From: Mytilus galloprovincialis
Lineage: Eukaryota > Mollusca > Bivalvia > Mytilida > Mytilidae
Direction of reading: 5' to 3'
DNA: 64,000 nt
NCBI RefSeq assembly: GCF_965363235.1
Contig: NC_134846.1
Coordinates: forward strand, 58,889,121-58,953,120
Positions 53,598 to 64,000 of the stretch are shown one piece after another; position 1 is the first letter of the stretch; each line of letters begins with the position of its first letter. The notes beneath the pieces were generated by a model. The model worked only from the letters and a program-made list of their open reading frames with translations. It did no database searches and had not been told where the DNA came from. The translations under genes and the position numbers were made by a program.

Positions 53598-54611
53598 GTA
53601 CGCTGCAAATAATCATAAGAACAAAAGAATAATAAGCGTGTTATCATGCAAAAACTGACAATTTATCTATCTCCTCATATATAGAACGCCTGCCAAAATG
53701 CAAAAATAAGAGAACAGGGCGATATTTTTTGTTCAGACCCCTCTCAATAAGTTCGATTTTTCCACGTCTTCACGATCAAATACTTACTGCAGCCTCCCAG
53801 ATAAACAGCAATACATAAAAGTTATTAAAACAAACACCAATTCATGTGTTTTAACAAAATTGTCTTCTGTTGCGGTTGTATTTGACGGAATTAGGAAGTT
53901 GGATTTAGTTTCGTCATTTTAAATTTCCCTGCATTCATGTCGGGCAAATGGCGGGTTATTTGAGTTGTTCCTATGGAAAAAAAAATTGTTTGACAAATTT
54001 GTGCTTATTATAATTTTCTTTCAAATAAAATTCTACCTAAATACAATGTATGTTGGAGCAAAAAAAATCTGAGGCTAAACAGAAAACAAGTTTAATTTCA
54101 TGGAATTAGTTTCAACTATTTTTTTAAATAACATTTATGTATATTTAACTTATGCATCAGTCGTGTCAGTGATATTTCACTAGCAATAAGAGATGTATAT
54201 ATAACCTGAAAAAGCCGTAATTTATTTCATGCAGTTGAAGTCTCTGCTCCATGCTGGTCTATATACAGGACATTTAAGCAGACATTATAACCCATAAGTG
54301 CATGTATTTTATGTAGCCAATTTTCACAAAAAAAGCAGGTTGAATAGATCAAATAACTAATCGCCAGAAAAAAGAATTAGAATTGTTATTTTCATTTCTT
54401 TTTTATCTGAATCAAAAGATATTCGATGCAGTCTAGTAAACCCGCCCATCTAGGCTTAGATTATATGTATTTCTTAATTTCGCCAAATAAACTTCTATAG
54501 AGTTTTTGTATTTAGCTGATTTTATTTCCGAATGACCTTTGATCTGCTGAGATTAACTTTTTAACTGTGACATCAATCAACAACCACTTTCTAAATGTGA
54601 TGTCAAAGTTA

Positions 54612-54950
54612 ATAAAATTGAGAATGGAAATGGGGAATGTGCCAAAGAGACAACAACCCGACCATAGAAAAAAAACAACAGCAGGAGGTCACCAACAGGT
54701 ATTCAATGTAGCGAGAAATTCCCGCACCCAGAGGCGTCCTTCAGCTGGCCCCTAAACAAATATATACTAGTTCTGTGATAATGAACGCCATACTAATTTC
54801 CAAATTGTACACAAGAAATTAAAATTAAAATGATACAAGACTAACAAAGGCCAGAGGCTCCAGACTTTGGACAGGCGCAAAAATGCGGCGGGGTTAAACA
54901 TGTTTGTGAGATCTCAACCCTCCCCCTATATCTCTAGCCAATGTAGAAAA
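54612..54950 (-). repeat. LINE-like 3' tail repeat, copy 6
   Basis: Reverse-orientation copy starting ATTGAGAATGGAAATGGGGA and reaching CTCTAGCCAATG. It ends about 35 bp before the candidate LIN54 start at 54986. Confidence 0.65.
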
Positions 54951-54985
54951 GTAAACGCTAACAGGAACCTGTATCATTTTACATT

Positions 54986-55070
54986 ATGGCGGACAAATTT
55001 GTATACAAGTGCACGTGTAAATATGTTTTCACTGAAAACTTTATTTTACTTATATTATCTCATATGTTTG
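54986..55070 (+). CDS. Candidate LIN54 first coding exon (option 1)
   Basis: An ATGGCGGAC start is followed by 28 codons plus one base and a GTATGT donor at 55071. The phase (1) fits the LIN54 exon at 55304, giving G|GC. The encoded start is MADKFVYKCTCKYVF, followed by an unexpectedly hydrophobic stretch that is atypical for LIN54. It sits directly beside a LINE-tail repeat copy (54612-54950). Phase agreement alone has a one-in-three chance of being accidental. Confidence 0.27.
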
Positions 55071-55303
55071 GTATGTGCTAAATTCTATTTTCAAGAATGT
55101 AGGCTTTAACAGAGGAATGGTGAATTTCTGATTTTATTTTAATTTTAAAGTTGATCATCGGGAGAACCACTTATATTGGTCAGTATGCATCTACACCCTC
55201 TTCAAGCCTCTATGGAAAACACTGGGGTCTCCTTTCATTATTTGTTATAAATTGAAAACACATCAGAAAAAGACCTATTCATGTTTCTATTTTATGATTG
55301 CAG

Positions 55304-58300
55304 GCATTGGTGTAGTTAACATTCATGACAATGATCCATCTGCTCAGTCAATAGAAATTAATTCCAACAGCTTTTCTGGAAATACTATTTCAGTTGATTA
55401 TAATCAGTTAAAAGGCCATGTGTTAAATCCATTAGACAATCTGGAAGGTACACTTGGAAATTTAGAGACCACAGAATCCAACTTAGGAAATGTTGATCAG
55501 GTTCTAGTGGATTCATCTGAATCTAATAATCATCATGATCATACTCAAATTCAGATTGTCAACTCAACAGCTGATAGTGGACATTCAGAAGGAACGTTAA
55601 TAAGATTAAGTGATGGATCTGTTGTTAGTACATTGATAGACAATTCACAAATTGTAAGTGCTAGTAGTTTACCAACTACATCTTCTCAGGCTGTAAAAAG
55701 ACAATTGAATGCTTCATCATCTAGTCCTATGGTAACTAAAGTTATAATTACAAAAAATCCCAACTCAAGTCAACCACAAGCTGTACCAATTCAGTTAAAT
55801 CCATCATCTTTGCAGTCTTTACAACACGGACAGACATTAACGTTTAATCAATCAATGGCACCTGCTGTCAATGTGGTGCCGCAAAGTGCACAGACTCCTA
55901 CAAAGACCATTACAATTTCTCAGCAAGGAATTATGTCACCACAAAAACAATATTTTGCTTTACCTGTGAGCTCACCAAAGCCTGGGATAACAAAAATCCC
56001 TATTTCTCCAGCAAAGACTCCTACAAAAATAACAATGATACCAGTGACTGTTGGCAAATCTCCGCAGAGGATAGCGCCAGCTTCAGGTGTTTCTGTTTTA
56101 AGTAAAAGTTTATCCGATAGTGCTACATATACAGCTGTTCCTGTGTCATCAGGACCTACAATGATTACATTATCACCTTCAAAAGTTTTTAAACAAGGCA
56201 CAGTGGTACAAAATGTAAGTATTATAAAAGATAGACAATTAATAAAAATGTCTCAAAATGTTTAATGTAAACAATTAACATGTTTGTATATTATGACATA
56301 TAAATTTGCTTACCAATACACAGTCATGACAGTAGTGAAATAGAAAAATAGAAAAATCAAATTTAATACGCAATGTTAGTTGATATTAATTTGATTATGT
56401 TTTTATGTCAAATTTGAACTAATTAATTGAACACCCACATGAATTTTAATTTATTTTGGAAATTTAGGACTGTTGTATTACATATATAGCCTCGAATAAA
56501 ATAAGATGACTAAACATTGAATTTTATATCAGGTTCAGCAGAGACCAGGTCAGATACAATTCCAACCAAATCAGGCTATTACAATAAATAAACCTCAGAC
56601 ACAAGGTGGTGTACGACAAGTTGCCATACCCCTATCTAGCATGCAGAATATTCAAGGCAGCAAAGTTCAATATGTTAGACTGGTAGCTCCATCACAGCAA
56701 GGCCAAACTGCAGGTACATGTAAGAGACACTATATACATGTATGTTTTGTCGATTTCATTTTGGTTCTAGAGCCATTATTAAGATTTTATCTTTTGCTAC
56801 ATTTCTTCATTTTCAATTCAAAATATTTGATTGTCACTCAGTCAATATGAAGAAAAAGTGCTAGCACTAGTGATGATAAGGGTGAACAAGATTCTGACCG
56901 TTACTTTGCTTTTCCGTTAAAAGCTCTGGGGTGGGATTATTTTGGTGTCTCAGGTTGATATGGGTATGAAATTGTTAAAGCCATACATACCAATTTTAGG
57001 CTCACGCTACTAGGCGACTTGGGCGAAGAAGTCGCTTTGCCGACCGTCATTTCGCTTTCCCCGACACCCAAAAGCGAAAAAAAGTCACCCTGTTGTTTAG
57101 GTTACTCGCTTTCAGTCGCTTCCGTCATCAGAAATTTTCAATTATTACCAAGTTGATGAAAAATCAATTTTTTATTGACAATTAGAGAAATTCAGACATA
57201 AATGATTCATTTTCTTTAGAGCAGAGGTTAAAGCATTGTCGTTACAGTGTGAAGCAGGTTATTTAATAAAAAATACAACTTTTTATCTCTTCGTGCATTT
57301 CAAGTGCTTTTTACTCGAAAACGTACATCAACCTAACTTTTGGCTGCAAAATAAGTTTGTTACTTCATTTAAACGTGATAAAAGTTGCCTCCAGTAAATG
57401 TTTAATCTATTAAAATGTCATGTTCCTTTCCAAATAACTTGTCAAAAATCGTTTATTTTTGTAAATTTTCTTGCAATCGTCCGCCATTGACCGTTTTCTT
57501 AACTATGGATAGAAACCGGAAACGCTATGAACAAAATCCGTATTTTTACAATAATTACAACGGACGCATGGATGGAACAGCTGACAGAGGTATATTGATC
57601 CCAATAGGAAAAATTATGCATTCCACACTTTTGGTTATTTCTAATTGATTGGTGTATATAATTCAATATAATTTATATGGATTGTTTCAAAATATTGTTG
57701 CTTAACGCTGACATGTCAGAGACTATTATACAAATATTAATATATTATGGCCCAGCTTTACAGGGTTTAAGCTAGGATTTTGAGGGCTTTAGTCACTTTT
57801 GCGCGCTATTAAAATCAACCTTATTTTGTGTAAAAGCAATGGACTAATGATAAATATTACTAGCTTCATCTTTCAGTCAGAGCTCAGACATAAACAAGTC
57901 GATTTTTGTTTTTGACTTACAGAAGTCAAAACATGTATTTATTATAAAAATGTGTTTTCAATTTTAGACTTATCTAAGTCAGAAAATGACAGACTTGTTT
58001 AGGTCTATTTATGTTGATGAAAAAACTTAATTTGACTTGGTGGCCAAAGTGCACCTCCTATGACAGCAAAAACCTATCTGAGAGTTCACAAGGACTTGAG
58101 CTATCTATATTTAATTACCTAATTGAACATCCTTACTAAACACAGAGGTTTTATCTCATTAACTGTGGCTCCAGGTGGTTGCATTGTAAGGTTAATTAAC
58201 ATTATCTCCGATTTGTTAGACTCTCATTCATATTTTTCTCTAGAAGACAAAGCATTGTTTTTCAATGTTGTCATTATTTGATTTAGATGCGTGACCTTTT

Positions 58301-61300
58301 TATAAATATGCGTGGGTCTTGAAGTTTACCAATTTTGGTAACTTATCGACTTGTAGGAGTCGATATTTGCAACTTTTTGATTCTGGTCAATTATTTCTTG
58401 CTTAACAATATTTGACTTATTAAAGTCGTATTTTGTCTTGCATTAAAGGGAGACAAATCCTAAAACTTACAAATTTAGACCTCTATGAGTCAAAAGCAGA
58501 TTCAGACCTATTTATACCCCCGCTTTAAAAAAGGGGGGGTATACTGTTTTACCTCTGTCTGTCAGTCCGTCCGTCCATCAGTCCGTCAGTCCGTCAGTCA
58601 GTCCGTCCCATGAAACTTTCGTCACATTTTTCTCAGGAACTACACATCCACCCTTTCTGTAATTTGGTATCAACATTTATATATGTCAGCCATACCGTGT
58701 GATGCGTTTTCAGATTCATCACTTGACAACTTCCTGTTTACCGAACACTTGTCTGATTTTACATATGATAGCCAAGTTGAAAATTTTCGTCACATTTTTC
58801 TCAGGAACTACAATACAAGGATTTCTGAAATTTGGTTTCAGGATTTATATAAGTCAGCTATACCGTGTGATGCGTTTTCAGATTCATCACTCGACAACTT
58901 CCTGTTTACCGAACACTTGTCTGATTTTACACATGATAGTCAAGTTGAAAATTTTCGTCACATTTTTCTCAGGAACTACAATACAAGGATTTCTGAAATT
59001 TGGTTTCAGGATTTATATAAGTCAGCTATACCGTGTGATGCGTTTTCAGATTCATCACTCCACAACTTCCTGTTTACCGAACACTTGTATGATTTTACAC
59101 ATGATAACCAAGTAAAAAATTTTCGTCACATTTTTCTCAGGAACTACAATACAAGGATTTCTGAAATTTGGTTTCAGGATTTTTATAAGTCAGCTATACC
59201 GTGTGATGCATTTTCAGATTCATCACTCGACAACTTCCTGTTTACCGAACACTTGCATATTTTTACACTATTAATATTATCCACTTGCGGCGGGGGTATC
59301 ATCAGTGAGCAGTAGCTCGCACTTTCACTTGTTATGTCTGAGCTCTGACTGTCTTTTGACTTAGTCAGATTTTAAGGGATTAAGGCACCAGCATGATTGG
59401 CAGTTATTGTATGATTTGACTGTATTGTATTATTAAAGATTCTGACATGGAATCCAGAAATTTAGTTCACAATTTCTCTTCATTTTGTTCCAGGGGTCAT
59501 TCCTGATCAACAAAAGTTGGATTCTTTTTTTTTAAACAAAGAATCACAGTAGAAATTAATTTGCAATGATTATTTCACTGCATAATCATTATCCTTATAA
59601 AACGTCTAAGTCGATATTTGGAAATCATTTCTATCAAGTTGGAAATGTATAAAATCCGTTTTGGAACGATTAAAATGACTGAAAGGAGGTTGTAAACAAA
59701 TCAACAATAGATCACGTTTACTACTTTCGGTTTTAAAATGAAACGAAAACGGGAAGTGACATGTGGATAATAAATTCAAAACGAGTCCGGATTCATCAGG
59801 GAATGATCATTTTTCGATTTAAATTCCTTTAGTAAGAGATATATATTTCTCTCTCGTTTAATTGATTCTAAATGATTTTGTATTTTACGTTTTTAATGTC
59901 TATAAATAGTCAAAGGAATACTTTCACGCATGCGTAGAAAACAATACAGGAAGCACCTGTTTAAAACATTTCTCTGGAACTTTTTGAATAAATACATTAA
60001 AGTTCTTTATTTTAAATGGAAATTGTCGAAAGTTTTTGATGAAAATTTAAATCAAATATGACGAAAATGCCTTCAAATGACGAATCTACGACAAACTAAC
60101 TTTAGATTGTGATCGTTTGGGAAATATTGAAATTCAAATGCGAACTGTCCGGGGTGTTACAATTTTGATTAAATGACGAAATTATACTCCTGGTTGTTGA
60201 AATGCCGACTGACTGATTTTCCTGGGAAAATAATTATCATGGTCATTCAACTATGGGGTTAATTAATAAATTACGGATAAGTGACCCATCTGATGGCGAT
60301 AAGCGGATTAGTTGTAATCACAACTTGTAACACCTGTTGAAAATGTTAATGACCTGGAGGTCATAAACTTGTCAAAAACATGAAGACAGGTAGATTTAAA
60401 GTTTTTATTGCGAAATTTTTTTTACACTTTCAAAATTAAAGTGAAGAAATTGATTTGAAATACTTTCGTCAATAAGAAAACCCTTTCGTGAAATACGAAA
60501 GTGACGAGCGCTAGCAAAATCACTGGCTTTACTTTGTATATCTTTTGATGAGAAACACTGAATTTCATACACAAGATAGTTTTTAAATAAATTGCAGTTG
60601 GTATATTATAATTTCTTTATATTTTTAAATTACCTTTTTTTAAAATAAAAAAATATTTTTTTAGTGCTAGATATTTAGTTGGTAGTTTCTCACAAGAACC
60701 TTAGTAAAACTTAAACAACTTTTAATTTGAAATGTTGCTTTAATTGTATACTCAGATATGAATTGAACAATATAAAAGAACATTATTAACATATGACCCT
60801 TTATACTATAGTTAAATCCAAACATTGTAGCACACCGCACGAATGAGCACTTCTCTTTCAAATCTCACCACTTCTCCCTATAATTCTGAAGTAGTGTGAA
60901 TCCTGTATACATGAAACTAGTATTTTTAGTACTAAAAAAATATACTTTGTCCGTCTTATGGGAATCAAGATTAGTTATCTAGAGATATAAACTATTTCTA
61001 TACTACTCTACAAAATGACAATTCTGAAAGTGCTGGAAACTTTTGATAGAGTAGGAATACAGGCACTTTCTATCTGGGAAATGATGTCAAAAAGGCGTGT
61101 GTAATTGTTGATCTTTTCCAGTGAAAAACATGATTCCAGAAATAGTGTATATAATTCAGAAAAAAGGGAATTGTATATGTGTTTGAAATACTGATAAAAA
61201 ATTTCTCTCATGTTCTATTGATATTGTAGGTATAAAGACATCTTTGGCATCATTAGTCCAAGGGAAACAGATTTTTACAACAAGTGGTGCACATCCGTTG

Positions 61301-63798
61301 ACCATACAACAAGCGGGAGGACAACAGATGAAGATTACGTTACCAGTTCAAAGTAACCATCCTGTAAGTGTTCTCACGTTTAACTCAGCTGGTTTTGAAT
61401 CATAAATATGAAAAAAGCATTAATGTACAGTATTTCTAATGACAAAAGGGTTTTTGATTTTTGAAAATTGTGTAATTCATTCATATTAATTCCTTTTCGA
61501 CTGAATTGTTATTTTTAAATGCTCCAAATGATATGACAAAAGGCCATTATTTTGAACCATAAATTATATTTTAATGCCCCTCCTATGATAGTAGAAGGGC
61601 ATTATGTATTACCGTCTGTGCGTCTGTTTGTTTGTCTGTCCGTCCGTTCGTCTGTCCTGCTTTAGGTTGAAGTTTTTGGTCAAGGTAGTTTTTGATGAAG
61701 TTAAAGTACAATCAACCTGAAACTTAGTACACATGTTCCCTATATATAGCTTGATATGATCTTTCTAATTTAAATGTCAAATTAGAATTTTTACCACTAC
61801 TGAACATAGGAAACGAAAGTGCATGTGGTGCATCCTTGTACTATAGACACATTCTTGTTAAATCTTGGCTTCTCATTGAATTTGTCATCATGAGGGCAAA
61901 CATTGAGTGAAATTTAGGATTTTTTTATACAGTGCACATGATGTCTTTGGATTCATATAATGTATCCAGTTTTTGCCATAAACTTTTAATCATTTTGTTA
62001 TCAGTAACCAATTTCTATTGAGTTTTTATGAAAACATATGATATTGTCTGATCAATGCTATAAACTTCAGCAACGAATGCTGTTTGAAAAATTCCCACAA
62101 GCCAGCATGACATTTGAAATTCAGTTGATAGCACTTTTAAGATTATTTTTTCTTGATAACACAGTCTGCGACATTAAGCGGTAGCCCGAAGCCCGTGTCT
62201 AGTTTAAATAAGCTCGGACTAGTTAACGTACACTGCCGGTAGTCCGACCGGTATAGTGCATATCTGTGTGCACTTTTTTAATCGTTACCGTAAGTTAACG
62301 CAGAATGTCACTCAACGCCATCGATATTAATAAACTGATTTTCTTTTCCTTGCAAAAATTCCGTAAACCAGTTTTGACGGTCTCCCTAATGACCGATTGT
62401 TCAAAATTAAAAAAAAGCGCGAAAACGGTCAGTACCACGTGTTTTGAAAATGTCAAATTTTGATAATTATTGATTGATTTATGTTGCATAGACTGAAAAA
62501 AATATAATCATAACAGAAAATAAAAAAACATTGAACATTTTTGCGTCAGAAGATATTAATTCGTAACTGCCTGCTTGACATCTTGTGTATTTTAGGCGAT
62601 TGGTTATTAGGACGACTTCAGTGACTGGTTATCGTTAATTTTATGAAGAAGTGGAACCAGTTTTGATTTCATTTCGAATTTTGGTCACAAACATCGTTTA
62701 ATATACATGGCTTCACTGTCGGAAAGTGCGAGACCATGAAAGGCACCAAAAAGGCTGTCTCGCAAGTCCGACCAAGTTACGGAGGCTAAAAAAAATACGA
62801 CGATAAACGGGACCGAGAATTTAAAACTCATTGGACGGATGGTCGTCCCTGACCCTGGCTCTACATGTCTAGTACGAGACTCTAGGATCATCTAGTTATG
62901 TTTTGTAGCTACTAAGGAGCAGGGAAAAGGAGGCAAATTTGTATCTGTTACTGTATTTGAATATAAACAGGAGTTGTTCAGCAAATTGAAAAATAATATG
63001 AAAAATTTTGAAGAATAAAATTTTAACTGATTGATTTTCTTCTTTTCTTGGTCTGCATCAGAAAGGATGATTTCTTTAACTTCCAAAGACAAAATTGAAT
63101 GAGAAATTAATTTAACAAAATGTGATGGAAAGGGGTTTATATCTACATGTATACATTTATTTTACATGTATGTCTTAAATTCAAAGCAAAGATTCTGAAA
63201 CAGTCTTGTCAACTGTTTTGGAAAGGTTTTTTTAAGGAAAGTAGAATTTTTTATATTAAATGGAGAAAAAAACTCTATATTTTTGAAAAGTTATATACAC
63301 TTCCAGATACAAAAATGTAACCTCAGAATGCAGGATTTTACATCTAATATTCCAAAATTTTCTTGGGGGGGGGGGGGGCATGCCCCCAAACCCTCACACC
63401 GGTGACACAGATTTTATTCGGTCCAGTACATATAAATTCGGGCTAGTAATTTTATTTTTTAACTAGCCCATAGGGCTAGTGCTTCAAATAGTTTTTGGCA
63501 CAGACTGATAACATGAACTTAACTATATTATAATTCATTTATTTTGTCATATTTTATTTATTTCTAGCGACCTGTTATAGCTCAAGGTAATACACAGACA
63601 GTACAAAGAATACTGTTACCCGCTGGCCCTAATCAGATGCAGTTAAGAGCAGTACCTTCTTCCTTAGGTCAGATACAAAGTAGTGGGGTGTCATCAATAA
63701 GTAACCTTAGTAATCTCCCGCCAGGAACAACTATTCTGTCCTCTGGTAACTCTGGTTCTGGACAAGGATTTGCCTTGGTACCTACACTTTTATCACAG
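55304..63798 (+). CDS. LIN54: LIN54 (DREAM/MuvB DNA-binding subunit), 5' portion only
   Basis: LIN54 binds the CHR promoter element through two cysteine-rich CXC (tesmin/TSO1) domains and anchors the MuvB core of the DREAM and MYB-MuvB cell-cycle complexes in the nucleus. Four exons are firm: 55304-56214, 56533-56713, 61230-61363 and 63568-63798. Phases are consistent (1-0, 0-1, 1-0, 0-0), giving about 485 residues. The visible part is the low-complexity Ser/Thr/Gln/Pro-rich N-terminal region. Family landmarks are TPTKTITIS with the nearby SPAKTPTKI, then GSKVQYVRLV (human GSKFHYVRLV) and NLSNLPPGT (human NLTNLPPGT), in the human order. The CXC domains must lie to the right of the window. The first exon is unresolved: exon 55304 begins in phase 1, so an upstream coding exon ending in one extra base is required (candidates at 54986 and 53579). 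Confidence 0.9.
57505..57589 (+). CDS. Candidate alternative first exon inside LIN54 intron
   Basis: ATG begins a 28-codon basic/aromatic peptide (MDRNRKRYEQNPYFYNNY...) plus one base, ending at a GTATAT donor (57590). The phase (1) matches the next LIN54 exon at 61230, so splicing would join it in frame and skip the N-terminal exons. It has protein-like composition in an otherwise non-coding intron. It could instead be the start of a nested gene or a stray fragment. I do not recognise the peptide. Confidence 0.25.
58513..59334 (-). repeat. Family J repeat with four 168-bp units (LIN54 intron)
   Basis: On the plus strand it opens with the hairpin TATACCCCC...GGGGGTATA (58513-58543) and a GTCCGTC microsatellite (58563-58608). 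Four units of exactly 168 bp follow (ATACCGTGTGATGCG at 58692, 58860, 59028 and 59196), then GCGGGGGTA (59290-59298) and CTTGTT. In element orientation (minus strand) it starts AACAAG and ends in a hairpin, like families E and F. Confidence 0.7.
61572..61860 (-). repeat. Family F repeat, copy 3 (LIN54 intron)
   Basis: Reverse orientation. The hairpin AATGCCC...GGGCATT (61573-61604) and GTCCGTCC microsatellite come first on the plus strand, and the 5' end AACAAGAATGTGTC is complemented at 61846-61860. Confidence 0.7.
62690..62885 (+). pseudogene. Possible TTF-type zinc-finger/hAT-like gene fragment
   Basis: One frame reads KKYDDKRDREFKTHW followed by a DGRP-like piece, resembling the start of TTF-type zinc-finger domains in hAT-related proteins. 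An upstream ATG (62698) is in a different frame. Short and interrupted; a weak call. Confidence 0.2.
63365..63378 (+). repeat. Poly-G run of 14
   Basis: Fourteen consecutive G followed by CATGCCCCC, in the LIN54 intron just before exon 63568. Could form a G-quadruplex or hairpin; also a typical site of sequencing error. Confidence 0.85.
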
Positions 63799-64000
63799 GT
63801 ATGTATGCTTCAGGATTGCCATGTAGAACAATCTCAGAGTGACAGTGCTAAGTTGATTAGAGTCAAAGAGTAAACCATATATTGCAGAAGAAAACAAACA
63901 TAAAATATTTGGTTTCAGTTTTATTATTTCAGATTCTAATGAACTGTACTTTACATGATTTTGAATCATGTTAATCATCAAATGTGCATATTTAAATTTA

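Larger units (their letters stand above)
53076..54611. other. LIN54 upstream region
   Basis: Mostly AT-rich. A more GC-rich patch at 53505-53610 holds the CDE/CHR-like site and a short candidate exon. A second start-like context (CAAATGGCGGG) lies at 53946. If LIN54 has a CpG-type promoter, 53.5-54.0 kb is the best place for it in this window. Confidence 0.35.

Noticed and set aside
55252..55303. ATG at 55252 as the LIN54 start
   Set aside because: The stretch up to 55303 reads as the end of an intron (polypyrimidine-like tract and GATTGCAG acceptor), so this ATG is probably intronic.
58683..59315. 210-codon frame with four 56-residue repeats as a real protein
   Set aside because: Explained by a 168-bp DNA repeat inside a hairpin-ended element; a second frame is equally open, and no start context or splice sites support it.

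Overview
The window is animal nuclear DNA. Genes are split into short exons with GT-AG introns, the DNA is AT-rich, and interspersed repeats make up much of it. The repeats and proteins resemble those of marine mussels (Mytilus or a close bivalve). That species-level guess rests on remembered repeat motifs and was not searched.

Four genes can be built exon by exon with consistent splice phases. (1) A small three-helix membrane protein of TMEM243 type on the minus strand (2179-7631, 120 aa). (2) A second TMEM243-type gene on the plus strand (7710-14741, 151 aa). The two start codons are separated by only 78 bp. (3) COPS4, COP9 signalosome subunit 4, complete on the minus strand in 11 coding exons (16100-34893, 410 aa), tail-to-tail with gene 2. 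(4) The 5' part of LIN54, the DNA-binding subunit of the DREAM/MuvB complex, on the plus strand from about 55.3 kb. Its cysteine-rich CXC domains lie beyond the right edge. COPS4 and LIN54 are head-to-head, as they are in vertebrates, but are separated here by about 20 kb of mostly transposon DNA.

Layout: 0-7.6 kb, TMEM243-like gene A with repeat-filled introns; 7.7-15.4 kb, gene B with a 38-bp x 9 minisatellite and GAC-rich elements in its introns; 16.1-34.9 kb, COPS4, whose 10.4-kb first intron holds a nested array of ~500-bp repeat units (25.65-30.78 kb) and two inverted-repeat elements; 35-53 kb, intergenic repeats including a decayed Ty3/gypsy-type LTR retrotransposon (41559-48774) with three foreign insertions inside it; 52.4-53.1 kb, a tandem pair of long palindromes; 53.5 kb onward, LIN54 with repeats in its introns.

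Most notable observations: a COPS4 splice acceptor plus exon start has been tandemly copied four times, each copy forming a potential 33-nt in-frame microexon; the TMEM243-like pair shares a very short bidirectional promoter; several unrelated repeat families share one structural plan (terminal hairpin repeated near the other end, tandem core, GAC/GGAC microsatellite, insertion into A-runs); and the LTR element has a tRNA-Pro-type primer site and an in-frame fusion from protease to the end of reverse transcriptase. I found no CRISPR, operon, rRNA or tRNA gene.
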